Part shown: positions 25,284 to 33,966 of the stretch, piece by piece
Position numbering within the stretch: the stretch's first letter is position 1
Layout of the letters: every line of letters begins with the position of its first letter
Origin: an uncultured Alphaproteobacteria bacterium
Lineage (GTDB): Bacteria > Pseudomonadota > Alphaproteobacteria > Rhodobacterales > Rhodobacteraceae
Assembly (NCBI GenBank): GCA_902524655.1
Contig: CABZEG010000007.1
Location: 1-56,884 of the forward strand
Direction: 5' to 3'
DNA length: 56,884 bases
The notes under the pieces: generated by a model
Databases searched by the model: none
What the model saw: the letters and a program-made list of their open reading frames with translations, nothing else
What the model was told of the DNA's origin: nothing
Position numbers and translations under genes: made by a program

Positions 25284-26485
25284 CAGAGAACCTCAAAAAG
25301 GCCTGCGCCTCCCATTCCTCCTCCAATGCACATGGTGCATACGACATATTTCGCGCCTCTCCTCTTCCCTTCAATAAGCGCGTGCCCAACCATGCGAGCG
25401 CCAGACATTCCATATGGATGGCCAATGGAAATTGCCCCACCATTTACATTTAGATTTTCATCTGGAATACCTAACTTGTCTTTACAATACAGAACCTGTA
25501 CGGCAAAAGCTTCATTTAGCTCCCAAAGGTCTATGTCATCCATTTTTAAGCTATGCTTTTCGAGTAGTTTTGGGACAGCAAAAACAGGTCCGATACCCAT
25601 TTCGTCAGGAGCGCAACCAGCAGCCATCATTCCAACATATCTTCCTAGAGGCTCCAAACCCTTCTTTTCTGCGATTTTGGCTTCCATTAGCACAGATGCT
25701 GATGCGCCGTCAGACAGCTGGCTTGCATTGCCTGCAGTTATGTAGCCACCTTCAGACATAGTCAATCCATTTTTAAAAACTGGTGACAACGAAGATAGCC
25801 CTTCAATGTTTGTGCTTGGTCTATTTCCTTCATCTTTCTCGAGCGTTACTTCTTTATCACTTATTTCGCCCGTTTCTTTATCTTGAACTTTCATTGTCGT
25901 TTTGAGTGGCACGATTTCGTCATCGAATGCTCCTCTTTGTTGTCCAGATGCCGTTCTCTGTTGAGATTGAAGTGAATATTCGTCCTGATACTTTCTACTT
26001 ACATTATATCGAGATGCAACGGTCTCGGCAGTCTCAATCATAGTCATATACATGTCAGGTTGATGATCCTTAAACCACGGATCGTAAGCTCTGTATCCAT
26101 TCATCTTATCATTTTGAACAAGGCTAATGGACTCTACTCCTCCGCCTACTGTTACATCCATACCGTCGTTAATTATTTGTTTCGCGGCCGTCGCAATAGC
26201 CATCATGCCACTTGCGCATTGACGATCTATAGACATACCCGGGACTGTAACCGGTAATCCAGCTCTTATAGCGGCCTGTCGAGCAATATTACCTCCGCTA
26301 GATCCTTGCTGTAAGGCAGCGCCCATAATAACATCACTTATCTCATTAGGTTCTATCCCTGCTCTTTCAACTGCCTTTTCAATTGCATGCCCTGCTAACT
26401 CTTGGGCTGACGTGTCATTGAAAGCTCCTCGGTAGGCTTTTCCTATAGGTGTTCTCGCAGTTGATACTATTACGGCTTCTCGCAT
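25283..26485 (-). CDS. Acetyl-CoA acyltransferase (thiolase)
   Basis: Thiolase of 400 residues that cleaves 3-ketoacyl-CoA with CoA to acetyl-CoA and a shortened acyl-CoA. The nucleophilic Cys is in [12 protein letters not shown] (about residue 88), the His in [17 protein letters not shown] and the second Cys in [17 protein letters not shown], all intact. The substrate-type loop NELNEAF is present as [10 protein letters not shown]. It is the first gene with a clear operon link to the following NMO, ACAD, phosphatase, kinase and tesB genes. A degradative thiolase fits this context better than a biosynthetic one. Confidence 0.95.
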   Translation of the reverse strand: MREAVIVSTARTPIGKAYRGAFNDTSAQELAGHAIEKAVERAGIEPNEISDVIMGAALQQGSSGGNIARQAAIRAGLPVTVPGMSIDRQCASGMMAIATAAKQIINDGMDVTVGGGVESISLVQNDKMNGYRAYDPWFKDHQPDMYMTMIETAETVASRYNVSRKYQDEYSLQSQQRTASGQQRGAFDDEIVPLKTTMKVQDKETGEISDKEVTLEKDEGNRPSTNIEGLSSLSPVFKNGLTMSEGGYITAGNASQLSDGASASVLMEAKIAEKKGLEPLGRYVGMMAAGCAPDEMGIGPVFAVPKLLEKHSLKMDDIDLWELNEAFAVQVLYCKDKLGIPDENLNVNGGAISIGHPYGMSGARMVGHALIEGKRRGAKYVVCTMCIGGGMGGAGLFEVL

Positions 26486-26579
26486 TTCTTTTCTCCGATA
26501 ATTAAATGAAAACTTTCGTATTAAATATGGCCAATACTACCATACAAATTTTTTCGTACAATCTTTAAACTTAAGACTT

Positions 26580-27071
26580 TTAAGGCTTAACAAACGCTTT
26601 TGTAACCCACTCGGCTGCCAAGATGGGTTTTTCTTGGTTTTCTAATTCTACGATAACATCATAGATCATAGTTATTTCACCAGTATCTTTCTTCTCTATA
26701 TCCTTTAAAGTAAAATGCCCTCTTATTCTTGAGTTTACTGGTACAGGCGAAACAAACCGTAACTTGTTAAATCCATAATTAAGGCCAAAATGTGCCCCTT
26801 TTATTCCCGGGACACAATCGTAAGACATTGCTGAAAGTAACGACACGGACAGAAACCCGTGCGCTATCGTTGAATTTAGGGGGGTCTCTTTCTTTACTCT
26901 TTCAGTATCAAGGTGAATAAAGAAGTGATCCTTTGTTAGATCTGCAAAACTGTTAATCATAGCTTGATCGATAGAGTACCACTCTGATTTTCCAACCAAT
27001 TTTCCTAATTTTTCAGTGACTTTATCCAAACCCAATTTTGTAAGTGCACCATCATTATTTACTTCTCTCAT
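26580..27071 (-). CDS. MaoC-type (R)-enoyl-CoA hydratase
   Basis: Hot-dog-fold hydratase of 163 residues. SIDQAMINSFADLTKDHFFIHLD is the MaoC active-site segment: Asp and His correspond to the catalytic pair of (R)-specific enoyl-CoA hydratases. TIAHGFLSVSLLSAM is the conserved following helix. It would hydrate an enoyl-CoA to a 3(R)-hydroxyacyl-CoA. It lies 94 bp upstream of the thiolase in the same direction and faces the liv operon, so it may open the operon or carry its own promoter. Confidence 0.9.
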   Translation of the reverse strand: MREVNNDGALTKLGLDKVTEKLGKLVGKSEWYSIDQAMINSFADLTKDHFFIHLDTERVKKETPLNSTIAHGFLSVSLLSAMSYDCVPGIKGAHFGLNYGFNKLRFVSPVPVNSRIRGHFTLKDIEKKDTGEITMIYDVIVELENQEKPILAAEWVTKAFVKP

Positions 27072-27229
27072 TAGTAGACCTCCACGATTCGATCATTAAG
27101 CTTCAATTATAGCTATAAAAAGACACCTATTTAATGATATTTCTGAAAATCAGTAGTGTAATAATTAAATTGATAACGCAATAATACAAAAAAAGGACAA
27201 AACTACATCATAAAGGAGAAAATTTAGGG

Positions 27230-27259
27230 TTGACCTCTTAAAAAAATTTAATCTATCAT
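27230..27259 (+). promoter_or_regulatory. Promoter of the liv-type operon
   Basis: TTGACC (27230-27235), an 18-bp spacer and TATCAT (27254-27259) lie about 53 bp before the binding-protein start, with GGGAGG as ribosome-binding site. Both hexamers are close to sigma-70 consensus. Confidence 0.6.
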
Positions 27260-27312
27260 TTAAATATTGAACGGTTAATGAAATTAAAATTACTTTTGGG
27301 AGGAAAGTATTT

Positions 27313-28554
27313 ATGAAACTATTTAAAAAATTTGCGAGTTTTGTGTTGGCTTCGGGAGTATTTTTTAGCTCCTCTACATTTGCAGATACAGTGAAAATTG
27401 CGTTTATTGAGCCTTTATCCGGACCTTATGCCGCGTCAGGTTCACAAGGTTTAGCACAGTTTAAATTTGTAGCTGAGGATCAAATCAACAAAAAAGGTGG
27501 AGTGCTTGGTGGCAAAAACTTTGAAATAATTGGGTTTGATAATAAGCTAAGCGCTAAAGAAGCTGTTATACAAGTAGAGGTTGCAATTGATCAAGGTATC
27601 AGATTCATTGCCCAGGGAAATTCGTCTGGAATAGCGAATGCGATCACCGATCATGTAAAGAAACACAACAAGAGAAATCCAGATAAACGAGTGCTATTTA
27701 TAAATTATTCAGCAGTCGATCCAGCACTTACAAACGACAAGTGTAATTTTTGGCACTTTAGATTTGACGCGAATGCTGACAACAAAATGGACGCTATAAC
27801 TGATGTGATAGCAGGACAACCAGACATAAAAAAAATGTATCTAATTGGTCAAGATTATTCATTTGGGAAGGCCGTTGCAGCAGCTGCTGAGAAATATTTA
27901 GCAGAGAAAACATCTGTTGAAATTGTTGGAAATGAACTTCATCCGATATCAAAAGTTCAAGATTTTACACCATATGCTCGAAAGATCATGGCATCAGGCG
28001 CCGATGCGGTTATTACCGGTAACTGGGGTGCCGACATGCTAAACCTAGGAAAATCTCTAACGGAAGCTGGATATAAAGGACCGATCTATTGCTACTACTG
28101 CTTTGGTGTAGGTATTACCTCAGTGTTCGGTGAAAAAGGTGTTGGGATGCTTAAAGCCGTTGGTGAGGGATTTCATAATCCTGCCCCATCAGACGAATTT
28201 AGGCAGTTTCACAAGAGATTTAAAGCAAAATACCCTGATAATGACTTCGACCAACCTCGAGTTATTAACGCCCTATCAATGTTAGCGTTAGCAATCGACA
28301 AAGCTGGAACGGCAGATGATGTTGTTGCAGTTGCGAAGGCGTTGGAAGGTATGACTTTCGACAGTAAGCTTTTAAATACAAAAGTTTACATGAGGCCTCA
28401 GGACCATCAAGCCATTCAAAACTTACATATTGGAGATCATTCTGCCGATGTTGAGTTTGATATGGATAACTCTGGTTATGGAATGAAAATTTTTAAAACT
28501 GTAGAGATGGCTTCAATGGATAGTCCGACTACATGCAAGATGAAAAGACCATAG
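27313..28554 (+). CDS. Branched-chain-amino-acid-type ABC transporter substrate-binding protein
   Basis: Periplasmic binding protein of the Peripla_BP_6/LivJ family, 413 residues. The N-terminal signal peptide runs from MKLFKKFAS through a hydrophobic core to a likely cleavage near FADT (residue 25). Mature segments include VKIAFIEPLSGPYAASGSQG, VLFINYSAVDPALTNDKCNFWHFRFDANAD, which marks the subgroup that includes aromatic or amide transporters, and GQDYSFGKA. It is the first gene of the operon; a hairpin follows its stop. The ligand is not fixed: LivJ homologues bind branched-chain amino acids, amides or aromatic acids, and the catabolic setting favours an organic acid or amide. Confidence 0.92.
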   Translation: MKLFKKFASFVLASGVFFSSSTFADTVKIAFIEPLSGPYAASGSQGLAQFKFVAEDQINKKGGVLGGKNFEIIGFDNKLSAKEAVIQVEVAIDQGIRFIAQGNSSGIANAITDHVKKHNKRNPDKRVLFINYSAVDPALTNDKCNFWHFRFDANADNKMDAITDVIAGQPDIKKMYLIGQDYSFGKAVAAAAEKYLAEKTSVEIVGNELHPISKVQDFTPYARKIMASGADAVITGNWGADMLNLGKSLTEAGYKGPIYCYYCFGVGITSVFGEKGVGMLKAVGEGFHNPAPSDEFRQFHKRFKAKYPDNDFDQPRVINALSMLALAIDKAGTADDVVAVAKALEGMTFDSKLLNTKVYMRPQDHQAIQNLHIGDHSADVEFDMDNSGYGMKIFKTVEMASMDSPTTCKMKRP

Positions 28555-28569
28555 GCTGAAACAAAATCT

Positions 28570-28598
28570 AAAGCCGAATCTAGTTTAGGTTCGGCTTT
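28570..28598 (+). terminator. Hairpin terminator/attenuator after the binding-protein gene
   Basis: AAAGCCGAA and TTCGGCTTT form a 9-bp perfect stem with an 11-nt loop, followed by a T-rich stretch (TGAAGTTTTT). It lies between the binding-protein stop and the first permease, the same arrangement as in the urt operon. Probably allows partial read-through so the binding protein is in excess. Confidence 0.7.
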
Positions 28599-28625
28599 TG
28601 AAGTTTTTAGAGCTAGAGTTACGAT

Positions 28626-29582
28626 ATGGATTTATTTATTATAAATTTTCTAGACGGCCTAATATATGGGTTATTGCTGTTTATGCTATCCAGCGGATTG
28701 ACCCTTATTTTCTCGATGATGGGTGTTCTAAATTTAGCTCACTCAGCCTTCTTTATGTTGGGAGCGTATTTTGCATATCAGATAAGCCTTTACCTTGGTT
28801 TTTGGGTTGGTCTTTTAGTAGCTCCGCCGATAGTAACTGTATTGGGAGCGCTGGTTGAGCGTTATGGATTGAGGCAAGTGCATCAATATGGTCATGTTCC
28901 TGAATTGATATTTACTTTTGGGCTATATTTCGTGATCGAGGAGTTAGTGCAATATATTTGGGGTAAAAACTTCGTAGAATATCGAGCTCCAGAGTCATTA
29001 GATTTTGTTGCTTTCACGCTAGCAGGAGGGTCTATTCAAGCCTACAAAGTGTTTATGTTATTATGCTCTGTAGCTATTTTCCTTGGGTTATACTATGTTT
29101 TGGCACGAACACGGGTAGGCATGATTATTCAAGCTTCTTTAAGTTATCCGAAAACAGTAGAGTCATTAGGTCACAACGTTCCATTAGTCTTTATGGGCGT
29201 TTTTGGCGTTGGTACTGGATTGGCGGGCATAGCGGGAGTTATTGCGGGGCCTACTTTACAAACCTATCCAGGTATGGCTTTCGCTCTAGGTTCTATAGTG
29301 TTTGTATGCGTCGTTGTAGGTGGACTTGGCTCTCTTTTTGGAGCTTTTGTTGCATCTCTTATTATCGGGTGGATGAAGACATTTGCGGCAGCTTATAATG
29401 TTGGAGCAGCTGAAATACTAATATATTTTGGGTTTGAATATCCCGATAATGTTTACTACCATCCGTGGCGAGACCTGTGGACACTTACGTTGCCACAAAT
29501 AGGACCTTTGCTCCCTTACCTTCTTTTAGTCTTAATATTGATTTTTAGACCTTATGGGCTTTTTGGGAGAAGGGACGCTTAA
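28626..29582 (+). CDS. livH: LivH-type ABC transporter permease
   Basis: Inner-membrane permease of 318 residues with about eight hydrophobic segments. The LivH hallmark SSGLTLIFSMMGVLNLAHSAFFMLGAY lies near residues 21-47, the VVGGLGSLFGAFVASLIIG motif near 230 contacts the ATPase, and the C-terminal IFRPYGLFGRR is typical. Its stop touches the start of livM (one base apart). Works with LivM as the membrane channel. Complete. Confidence 0.92.
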   Translation: MDLFIINFLDGLIYGLLLFMLSSGLTLIFSMMGVLNLAHSAFFMLGAYFAYQISLYLGFWVGLLVAPPIVTVLGALVERYGLRQVHQYGHVPELIFTFGLYFVIEELVQYIWGKNFVEYRAPESLDFVAFTLAGGSIQAYKVFMLLCSVAIFLGLYYVLARTRVGMIIQASLSYPKTVESLGHNVPLVFMGVFGVGTGLAGIAGVIAGPTLQTYPGMAFALGSIVFVCVVVGGLGSLFGAFVASLIIGWMKTFAAAYNVGAAEILIYFGFEYPDNVYYHPWRDLWTLTLPQIGPLLPYLLLVLILIFRPYGLFGRRDA

Positions 29583-30845
29583 ATGGTATCCTATACTTCA
29601 CGGTATTCAAACAACATACTCAAAAGCTTGCTTCCGTGGATAATTAGTACTCTAATTCTGATCATCCTACCTTTTATTTTCACAGGTGGGGGCTCTGTAA
29701 CTATAATGAATCAAATTGGCATTACTATTGTAATGGCCATGAGCTATAACATGTTGCTAGGTCAAGGGGGTATGTTAAGTTTTGGACATGCGGTCTACAT
29801 GGGACTCGGAGGGTTTATTGCTGTTCACATAATGAATTTTGTTGAAGACGGTCTTTGGTTGCCACTGCCTCTCTTGCCTTTAGTCGGAGGATTGGTTGGC
29901 CTCGGGATGGCTACTATAGTTGGAAGTTTTTCTACACGAAAGGCCGGGGTGGTATTTGCAATGATTAGCTTGGGTATAGGTGAACTATTAGCCGCTTCTT
30001 GTATAGTGATAACTGCCTTTTTTGGGGGTGAAGAAGGGGTGTCTGGGGATAGGACATGGGCACCTCCAACTTTTGGCATAGAATTCATAACACAAATCGA
30101 AGTCTACTATTTGATAGCTTTCTGGGTACTCATATCAATCTTTTTAATGTATCTTTTTACCCAAACACCAGTTGGAAAAATGGCTAATGCTGTAAGAGAT
30201 AATCCGGAGAGAGCTGAATTTGTAGGTTATTCTATGCGATGGGTTCGGTATGTCTCTTTTTGTGGAGCTGGTTTTTTTGCAGGTATAGCAGGAGCTTTAT
30301 TTGCTATTAATTTTGAAATTCTCACCGAAGAAAATTTATCAATGGGTATGTCCTTTAACATTTTGTTAGCGACCTATATCGGTGGTATCGGGTTTTTTAT
30401 AGGCCCAGTTATTGGAGCGGTTGGGTTTACTCTTCTTCAGACTGTTCTTGGGCTTCAGACAGATCTCTGGGCACTCTACACAGGTGTTATTTTTATATTA
30501 ACAGTTATGTATGCTCCCAGCGGGTTTACAGGAATTGTTACAATGCATTATGTTCCGTGGCAACTGGGCAAAATTCATCTTCTGTTTAAGCCTTATGCGA
30601 AGATATTGGTTCCTGCTTTGATATTTGTTGCTGGACTTACATCACTTATAGAACTTACCAACCATGTTAGGCATCACAGTCAAGAAACTTCTATAACGCT
30701 TTATTGGATAACGTTTGAAAGTAACACTATCATCCCATGGATAGTGCTGTTAGCAATGACTTTAGGCGGATTTTATGTCTGTAGAGTTTTTGCCAAAGAA
30801 GTCGTAGATGCTTGGGGCGAAGCCAACTATGTTGAGAAAGGCTAA
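29583..30845 (+). CDS. livM: LivM-type ABC transporter permease
   Basis: Inner-membrane permease of 420 residues, about ten hydrophobic segments. YNMLLGQGGMLSFGHAVYMGLGG near residues 55-80 is the LivM core; VRDNPERAEFVGYSMRWVR is the coupling-loop region. The last about 100 residues are an extra C-terminal stretch with two further hydrophobic segments, longer than a standard LivM (about 300-350). This extension is shared with some amino-acid-transporter relatives and its role is unknown. It starts immediately after livH and precedes livG by 4 bp. Confidence 0.9.
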   Translation: MVSYTSRYSNNILKSLLPWIISTLILIILPFIFTGGGSVTIMNQIGITIVMAMSYNMLLGQGGMLSFGHAVYMGLGGFIAVHIMNFVEDGLWLPLPLLPLVGGLVGLGMATIVGSFSTRKAGVVFAMISLGIGELLAASCIVITAFFGGEEGVSGDRTWAPPTFGIEFITQIEVYYLIAFWVLISIFLMYLFTQTPVGKMANAVRDNPERAEFVGYSMRWVRYVSFCGAGFFAGIAGALFAINFEILTEENLSMGMSFNILLATYIGGIGFFIGPVIGAVGFTLLQTVLGLQTDLWALYTGVIFILTVMYAPSGFTGIVTMHYVPWQLGKIHLLFKPYAKILVPALIFVAGLTSLIELTNHVRHHSQETSITLYWITFESNTIIPWIVLLAMTLGGFYVCRVFAKEVVDAWGEANYVEKG

Positions 30846-30849
30846 ATAG

Positions 30850-31611
30850 ATGACATTGGAGGCATTAAAGATCGACAACGTAACAAAAAGCTTTTCTGGA
30901 ACGGAGATAATCAGAGGTTTGAATTTATCTGTAGGAAAAAACGAAAGACACGCTGTAATCGGACCGAATGGAGCAGGAAAGTCTACTTGTTACAACTTGA
31001 TCACTGGACGCTATGAGGTAACGTCTGGAAAAATATTTTTGCATGGTGAAGATATAACAAACTTAAGCCCTTACGAAGTGAAGCGAAAGGGCTTAAGCCG
31101 GTCCTTTCAGATCACAAATATTTTTCCAAAGATGTCAGTTTTTGAAAATGTGAGGTGCTCGCTTTTATGGTCAATGAACTATAAATATTCATTTTGGCAT
31201 TTGTTGGGAAGTCAAAAAGAACTTAACGATCGAGCAGAAAAAATTATTGTTGAGCTCAATCTGGCAGAGAGAAAAAATACTCTTGCCGGTGTGCTTAGTT
31301 ATGCAGAGCAAAGAGCCCTCGAGATTGGAATAACAATCGCTGGCGGCTCAGAAGTCATTCTGCTTGACGAACCTACAGCTGGTATGAGTGTGTCTGAGAC
31401 TGAATACATAGTTGGGCTTATCCGTAAGGTTACGGAGGGCAAAACTTTAGTAGTTGTTGAGCATGACATGGGAGTTGTCTTCGATTTAGCAGACAGAATT
31501 TCGGTTCTCGTATACGGTGAGATTATCGCCACAGGTTCACCTCAGGAGGTGAAAGATAATCAAGCTGTCCAAGAAGCATATTTGGGTGCCGCGTTGGAGG
31601 AGGAACATTAA
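30850..31611 (+). CDS. livG: LivG-type ABC transporter ATP-binding protein
   Basis: ATPase of 253 residues. Walker A GPNGAGKST (about 38-46), the Q-loop region SFQITNIFPKMSV, signature LSYAEQRALEIG (slightly off the LSGGQ form, as is common in LivG), Walker B EVILLDEPTAGMSV and the H-loop VVVEHDMG are visible. Its stop overlaps the livF ATG by one base. Couples ATP hydrolysis to the LivH/LivM channel. Confidence 0.93.
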   Translation: MTLEALKIDNVTKSFSGTEIIRGLNLSVGKNERHAVIGPNGAGKSTCYNLITGRYEVTSGKIFLHGEDITNLSPYEVKRKGLSRSFQITNIFPKMSVFENVRCSLLWSMNYKYSFWHLLGSQKELNDRAEKIIVELNLAERKNTLAGVLSYAEQRALEIGITIAGGSEVILLDEPTAGMSVSETEYIVGLIRKVTEGKTLVVVEHDMGVVFDLADRISVLVYGEIIATGSPQEVKDNQAVQEAYLGAALEEEH

Positions 31612-32312
31612 TGCTTGAAGTAAAGGGTTTAAACGCTTTTTATGGCAAAAGCCACATTTTAAGAGGAGTTGACTTCCACATCTCGAAGGGAGAAATTGTA
31701 GCTTTGCTGGGAAGAAATGGGGTTGGTCGATCAACAACATGTAAAGCAATAATGGGAGAAGTACCTCCTGTAGGGTCAATAAAATTTAAAGATGAAGAGA
31801 TTGTGGGTAGAAAAGCCTTCGAGATCGCTAAGTTGGGGTTAGGATATGTTCCTGAGAACAGAGATATTTTCCCGGGTTTGACGACTAAGCAGAACTTACA
31901 GCTTGGAATTAAGCCTGGTCAAGATGTGGCTAATTCAAGATGGAATTTGGAAGATATGTACGATTTGTTTGAGAACCTAAAGAACCGAGCAGACGTTGAG
32001 GCGTCATTTCTTTCTGGTGGAGAACAGCAAATGTTAACTATGTGTAGGACACTTATGGGAGATCCTGAGGTCATAATGATAGACGAACCTACGGAAGGTC
32101 TTAGTCCACAAATGACGAAGCGGGTAGCTGACCTTCTAAATGAAATAAGTAATAGAGGTGTATCAATACTACTCGTTGAACAAAAGCTTTCTATTGCAAT
32201 GAAAATCAGTCATCGTGTTTATGTTATGGGGCATGGTCAAATTGTTTTTGAAGGCACCCCTAAGGAGCTGGAAAAAAGGGATGATATCAGGAAAGAGTGG
32301 CTTGAAGTATAA
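31611..32312 (+). CDS. livF: LivF-type ABC transporter ATP-binding protein with Arg in the Walker A motif
   Basis: ATPase of 233 residues, last in the liv operon. Motifs in order: Walker A reads GRNGVGRST, with Arg40 (codon CGA, 31728-31730) where nearly all ABC ATPases have Lys; signature LSGGEQQML near 138; Walker B EVIMIDEPTEGLS; H-loop region LVEQKLS. The Arg substitution would be expected to weaken ATP hydrolysis at this site while LivG keeps the Lys. I have the impression that a LivF subgroup with GRST exists, so it may be a lineage trait rather than a fault. Ends 3 bp from a convergent gene. Confidence 0.92.
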   Translation: MLEVKGLNAFYGKSHILRGVDFHISKGEIVALLGRNGVGRSTTCKAIMGEVPPVGSIKFKDEEIVGRKAFEIAKLGLGYVPENRDIFPGLTTKQNLQLGIKPGQDVANSRWNLEDMYDLFENLKNRADVEASFLSGGEQQMLTMCRTLMGDPEVIMIDEPTEGLSPQMTKRVADLLNEISNRGVSILLVEQKLSIAMKISHRVYVMGHGQIVFEGTPKELEKRDDIRKEWLEV

Positions 32313-32315
32313 TCA

Positions 32316-33476
32316 TTAAATCAATGAGTAAGATGTTGCTCTAAAGTCATCTGCAATCGTTATATAACCACCTATATATTGGGTCATAATAATACCAGTC
32401 AAATGGTTCTCTCTATCGACCCAAAAATAAGTACTTGCTGCTCCGGACCAACCAAGCTCACCATTTTCAGTGAGACTCATAGCTAATCCTTTATCGGTCA
32501 TAACTCTACCGATAAGGTTCCATCCGTACCCGGATAATGCTATTGGCCCAAGTCTTAACGGAAGCATCTGGTCAGAAATTCTATTCGTTAACATAAAGTC
32601 GTGCATGGTTTTTGAGATTAATGGTGTGCCGTTTTTATCTTTTCCGCTTAACAGGAAATTACAAAAAAGTTGATAATCGTCAATTGTTGAAAAAAGACCA
32701 GTTCCCCCTCTTAGGTTTATAAATTCACCATTTGAAGGATGGCTTTTTTCAGCATCAACCAACTTTAAAGGGGCTTGTTGAAATGATATCAGTTTGTTTG
32801 CATCTGGGTCACCATGCATAGGCATTATCTTTGTAATATTTGTTTTGCTTACGCTAAACGCCGTATCTTTCATTTCTAAAGGAGTTAAAATTTGTTCACG
32901 CAAAATGTCATTGAGTTTTTTATTTTCAACAACTTCTAAGAGCCTTCCAATGACATCTGTGGCGACCGAGTACCTCCAAGCCTCTCCTGGCTGGAACGCT
33001 AAGGGTAAAGTTGCAATTTTATCTACCATTTCTTCTAAAGAAATATCTGGGTCATTTAAAATGTTTTCTTGTTGATAAAATTGAGCAACTGAACAACCCA
33101 TATTAAAATTATAAGAAAGGCCAGCCGTATGGGTCAGAAGATCAGCTAAGGTAATTGGTCTTTTTAGCCTTTCTAAATCTCCGTCGGATCTCAATACTTT
33201 TAAATATTTGAAAGAAGGAATAAATTCTTGAACAGTTGAGTATAGGCTTAGTTTACATGCTTCTATAAGTCGTATTGCCGCAACGGATACTATTGGTTTG
33301 GTCATAGAATATATACGATATATCTGGCCTGGTTTTAAGATAGTTTTATTTTCAATGTCACTGTAGCCATATACATCCTTTGAAACAACTTTATTGAAAT
33401 GCCTTATTTCCCATTCAAGACCGGCTATAAGACCTTTATCTACATATTTTTTTGCCACTCGAGAAAATTGATCCAC
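32316..33476 (-). CDS. Serine hydrolase, class C beta-lactamase/esterase family
   Basis: A 386-residue penicillin-binding-like serine hydrolase. The nucleophile motif YSMTKPIVS places Ser-x-x-Lys near residues 55-60, YSVAT near 167 fits the Tyr motif, and the GWSGAASTYFWVDRE segment near the C-terminus is typical of the EstB-like esterase branch. No signal peptide is visible, so it is probably cytoplasmic and more likely an ester hydrolase than a drug-degrading beta-lactamase. It is between liv and a PaaI thioesterase, divergent from the latter. Substrate unknown. Confidence 0.88.
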   Translation of the reverse strand: MDQFSRVAKKYVDKGLIAGLEWEIRHFNKVVSKDVYGYSDIENKTILKPGQIYRIYSMTKPIVSVAAIRLIEACKLSLYSTVQEFIPSFKYLKVLRSDGDLERLKRPITLADLLTHTAGLSYNFNMGCSVAQFYQQENILNDPDISLEEMVDKIATLPLAFQPGEAWRYSVATDVIGRLLEVVENKKLNDILREQILTPLEMKDTAFSVSKTNITKIMPMHGDPDANKLISFQQAPLKLVDAEKSHPSNGEFINLRGGTGLFSTIDDYQLFCNFLLSGKDKNGTPLISKTMHDFMLTNRISDQMLPLRLGPIALSGYGWNLIGRVMTDKGLAMSLTENGELGWSGAASTYFWVDRENHLTGIIMTQYIGGYITIADDFRATSYSLI

Positions 33477-33549
33477 TAAATATTTCCTTGTCTTTACTCT
33501 TTAATTAATTAAATAATAGCACCGTATTCTGGAGTGAAATAGAAAAAAT

Positions 33550-33960
33550 ATGAATGTGAAAAAACTTCGTAATAATCCTTTTCAACATTTTGTTGGTATC
33601 GAGGTATTGAAATTAGGAGAAGGTAAGTCAGTACTGCAACTGGAACTCAAAGATCACCATTTTAATTTATACGGAATTCCGCACGGAGGGGTTCATGCCA
33701 CCCTATTAGACATAGCTATGGGAACGGCCGCAAGCTTTCCAGATAGTTCGGGTAAAGAGGTAGACTCAGTTACTTTAAATTTGTCCGTTGATTATATTGC
33801 GCCACCGTCATCAAGAATTCTTACAGCAAAAGGAAAAGTTACAAAGAAGGGTAAGTCAATTGCTTATTGTACGGCAGAAATATTCGATGAAGATAAGACA
33901 CTCGTTGCTTCAGGCAGAAGTATTTTCAAATTATATGATCGGGAGGGTAGTAAAAGATAA
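33550..33960 (+). CDS. PaaI-type hotdog thioesterase
   Basis: A 136-residue hot-dog thioesterase. The YGIPHGGVHATLLDIAMGTAAS segment (about 44-65) is the PaaI/4HBT active-site pattern, with the HGG backbone and the acidic residue in the following helix. VTLNLSVDYIAPP and KGKSIAYCTAEIFD follow as expected. PaaI releases CoA from hydroxylated phenylacetyl-CoA derivatives; here that is suggestive, because genes for aromatic catabolism are nearby. It is transcribed alone, its stop 7 bp from that of the convergent amidase. Confidence 0.88.
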   Translation: MNVKKLRNNPFQHFVGIEVLKLGEGKSVLQLELKDHHFNLYGIPHGGVHATLLDIAMGTAASFPDSSGKEVDSVTLNLSVDYIAPPSSRILTAKGKVTKKGKSIAYCTAEIFDEDKTLVASGRSIFKLYDREGSKR

Positions 33961-33966
33961 GCTCTA

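Noticed and set aside
25272-25745. 157-residue frame antisense to the thiolase, and an overlapping one at 25414-25761
   Set aside because: Lies wholly opposite a complete, highly conserved thiolase; no ribosome site and proline/serine-rich, typical of antisense frames.
32316-33476. Antibiotic-degrading beta-lactamase
   Set aside because: No signal peptide and the pattern matches the esterase branch of the family.
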